From the NCBI GenBank assembly GCA_003526765.1, contig DPXZ01000141.1, positions 1 through 6,091 of the forward strand: a DNA stretch of 6,091 nt. Direction: 5' to 3'. The stretch comes from Fervidobacterium sp. (GTDB lineage Bacteria; Thermotogota; Thermotogae; Thermotogales; Fervidobacteriaceae). Every line of letters starts with the position of its first letter. Within the stretch, counting starts at the first letter, position 1. This document shows positions 5,826 to 6,091 of this stretch, piece after piece. The position numbers and the translations under genes are program-made. The notes beneath the pieces are model-generated. The model saw only the letters and a list, made by a program, of their open reading frames with translations, did no database searches and was not told where the DNA came from.

Positions 5826-6091
5826 ATGTTAGAAAAACTAGGGGAAAAGCAACTCGATGCGATAAAAGAAGTGGGTAATATTGGTACTGGAAATGCTGCA
5901 ACTGCGTTATCTATGATGTTAGATAAGAAAGTTGATATATCTGTTCCACAAGTAAAGGTGATACCAATATCAAAGATACCATTTCTCTTTGATGAACCAG
6001 AAGAAGTAGTCTGTGCGGTAAAGATGGGTTTAAGAGAAGAAATGTCGGGTGAAATATTGTTGATCTTTGAAGCACAAACAGTTAAGATAAT
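5826..6091 (+). CDS. cheC: CheC, CheY-P phosphatase, N-terminal part
   Basis: The frame begins MLEKLGEKQLDAIKEVGNIG and stays open to the window edge (88 codons and 2 bases). CheC-type phosphatases remove phosphate from CheY-P and, with CheD, tune receptor adaptation. The first catalytic signature is complete: D11, E15, N18 and P41 match D-x3-E-x2-N-x22-P. GTGNAATALSMML and the following VDISVPQVKVIPISK closely resemble Thermotoga CheC as I remember it. A full CheC of about 205 residues would carry a second such site beyond the window, so whether this is the two-site CheC or the single-site CheX type cannot be proven from the fragment alone; the GNIGTGNA form favours CheC. cheD is the expected next gene. 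Confidence 0.93.
   Translation, partial: MLEKLGEKQLDAIKEVGNIGTGNAATALSMMLDKKVDISVPQVKVIPISKIPFLFDEPEEVVCAVKMGLREEMSGEILLIFEAQTVKI

Noticed and set aside
1..6091. CRISPR arrays, tRNA or rRNA genes, insertion sequences, attachment sites
   Set aside because: No regularly spaced repeats, tRNA-like cloverleaf, transposase frame or flanking inverted repeats were seen; the plus strand is filled by standard flagellar genes.

Overview
The window reads as a chromosomal flagellar and chemotaxis segment from a thermophilic, AT-rich bacterium of the Thermotogota. A Fervidobacterium- or Thermosipho-like organism is my best guess. The evidence is the gene order flhA-flhF-flhG-PilZ-cheC, strong AGAGGTG-type ribosome binding sites, charge-rich proteins, and a CheC that closely resembles the Thermotoga protein as I remember it. 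The genus is an inference.

Layout. Positions 1-228 are the last 75 codons of mnmE (tRNA wobble-uridine modification GTPase). Positions 229-544 hold no protein gene but are structured. A GC-rich hairpin with a T7 tail reads as an intrinsic terminator on the minus strand (267-294). Next to it is a block that reads on the minus strand as three C-runs (305-333), and behind that a minus-strand extended -10 sequence (346-354). Together these look like a compact gene of about 73 nt for a C-rich small RNA, convergent with mnmE and divergent from the flagellar operon. This is the most novel item in the window. The rest of the gap (355-544) is AT-rich, with short palindromes and a weak promoter candidate for flhA.

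From 545 to the end all genes lie on the plus strand and are packed like one operon: flhA (545-2599), flhF (2596-3714), flhG (3695-4531), a first PilZ-domain protein (4528-5076), a second, YcgR-type PilZ protein (5076-5747), and the start of cheC (5826 to the window edge). The first five genes overlap by 1 to 20 nt, so translational coupling is likely. cheC follows a 78-nt gap with its own GGAGG site.

How they fit together. FlhA is the export gate of the flagellar type III apparatus. FlhF (SRP-type GTPase) and FlhG (MinD-type ATPase) set the site and number of flagella. The two PilZ proteins keep their c-di-GMP-binding motifs and probably link second-messenger level to motor or assembly control. 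CheC removes phosphate from CheY-P. The operon thus joins flagellar assembly, placement, c-di-GMP sensing and chemotactic adaptation.
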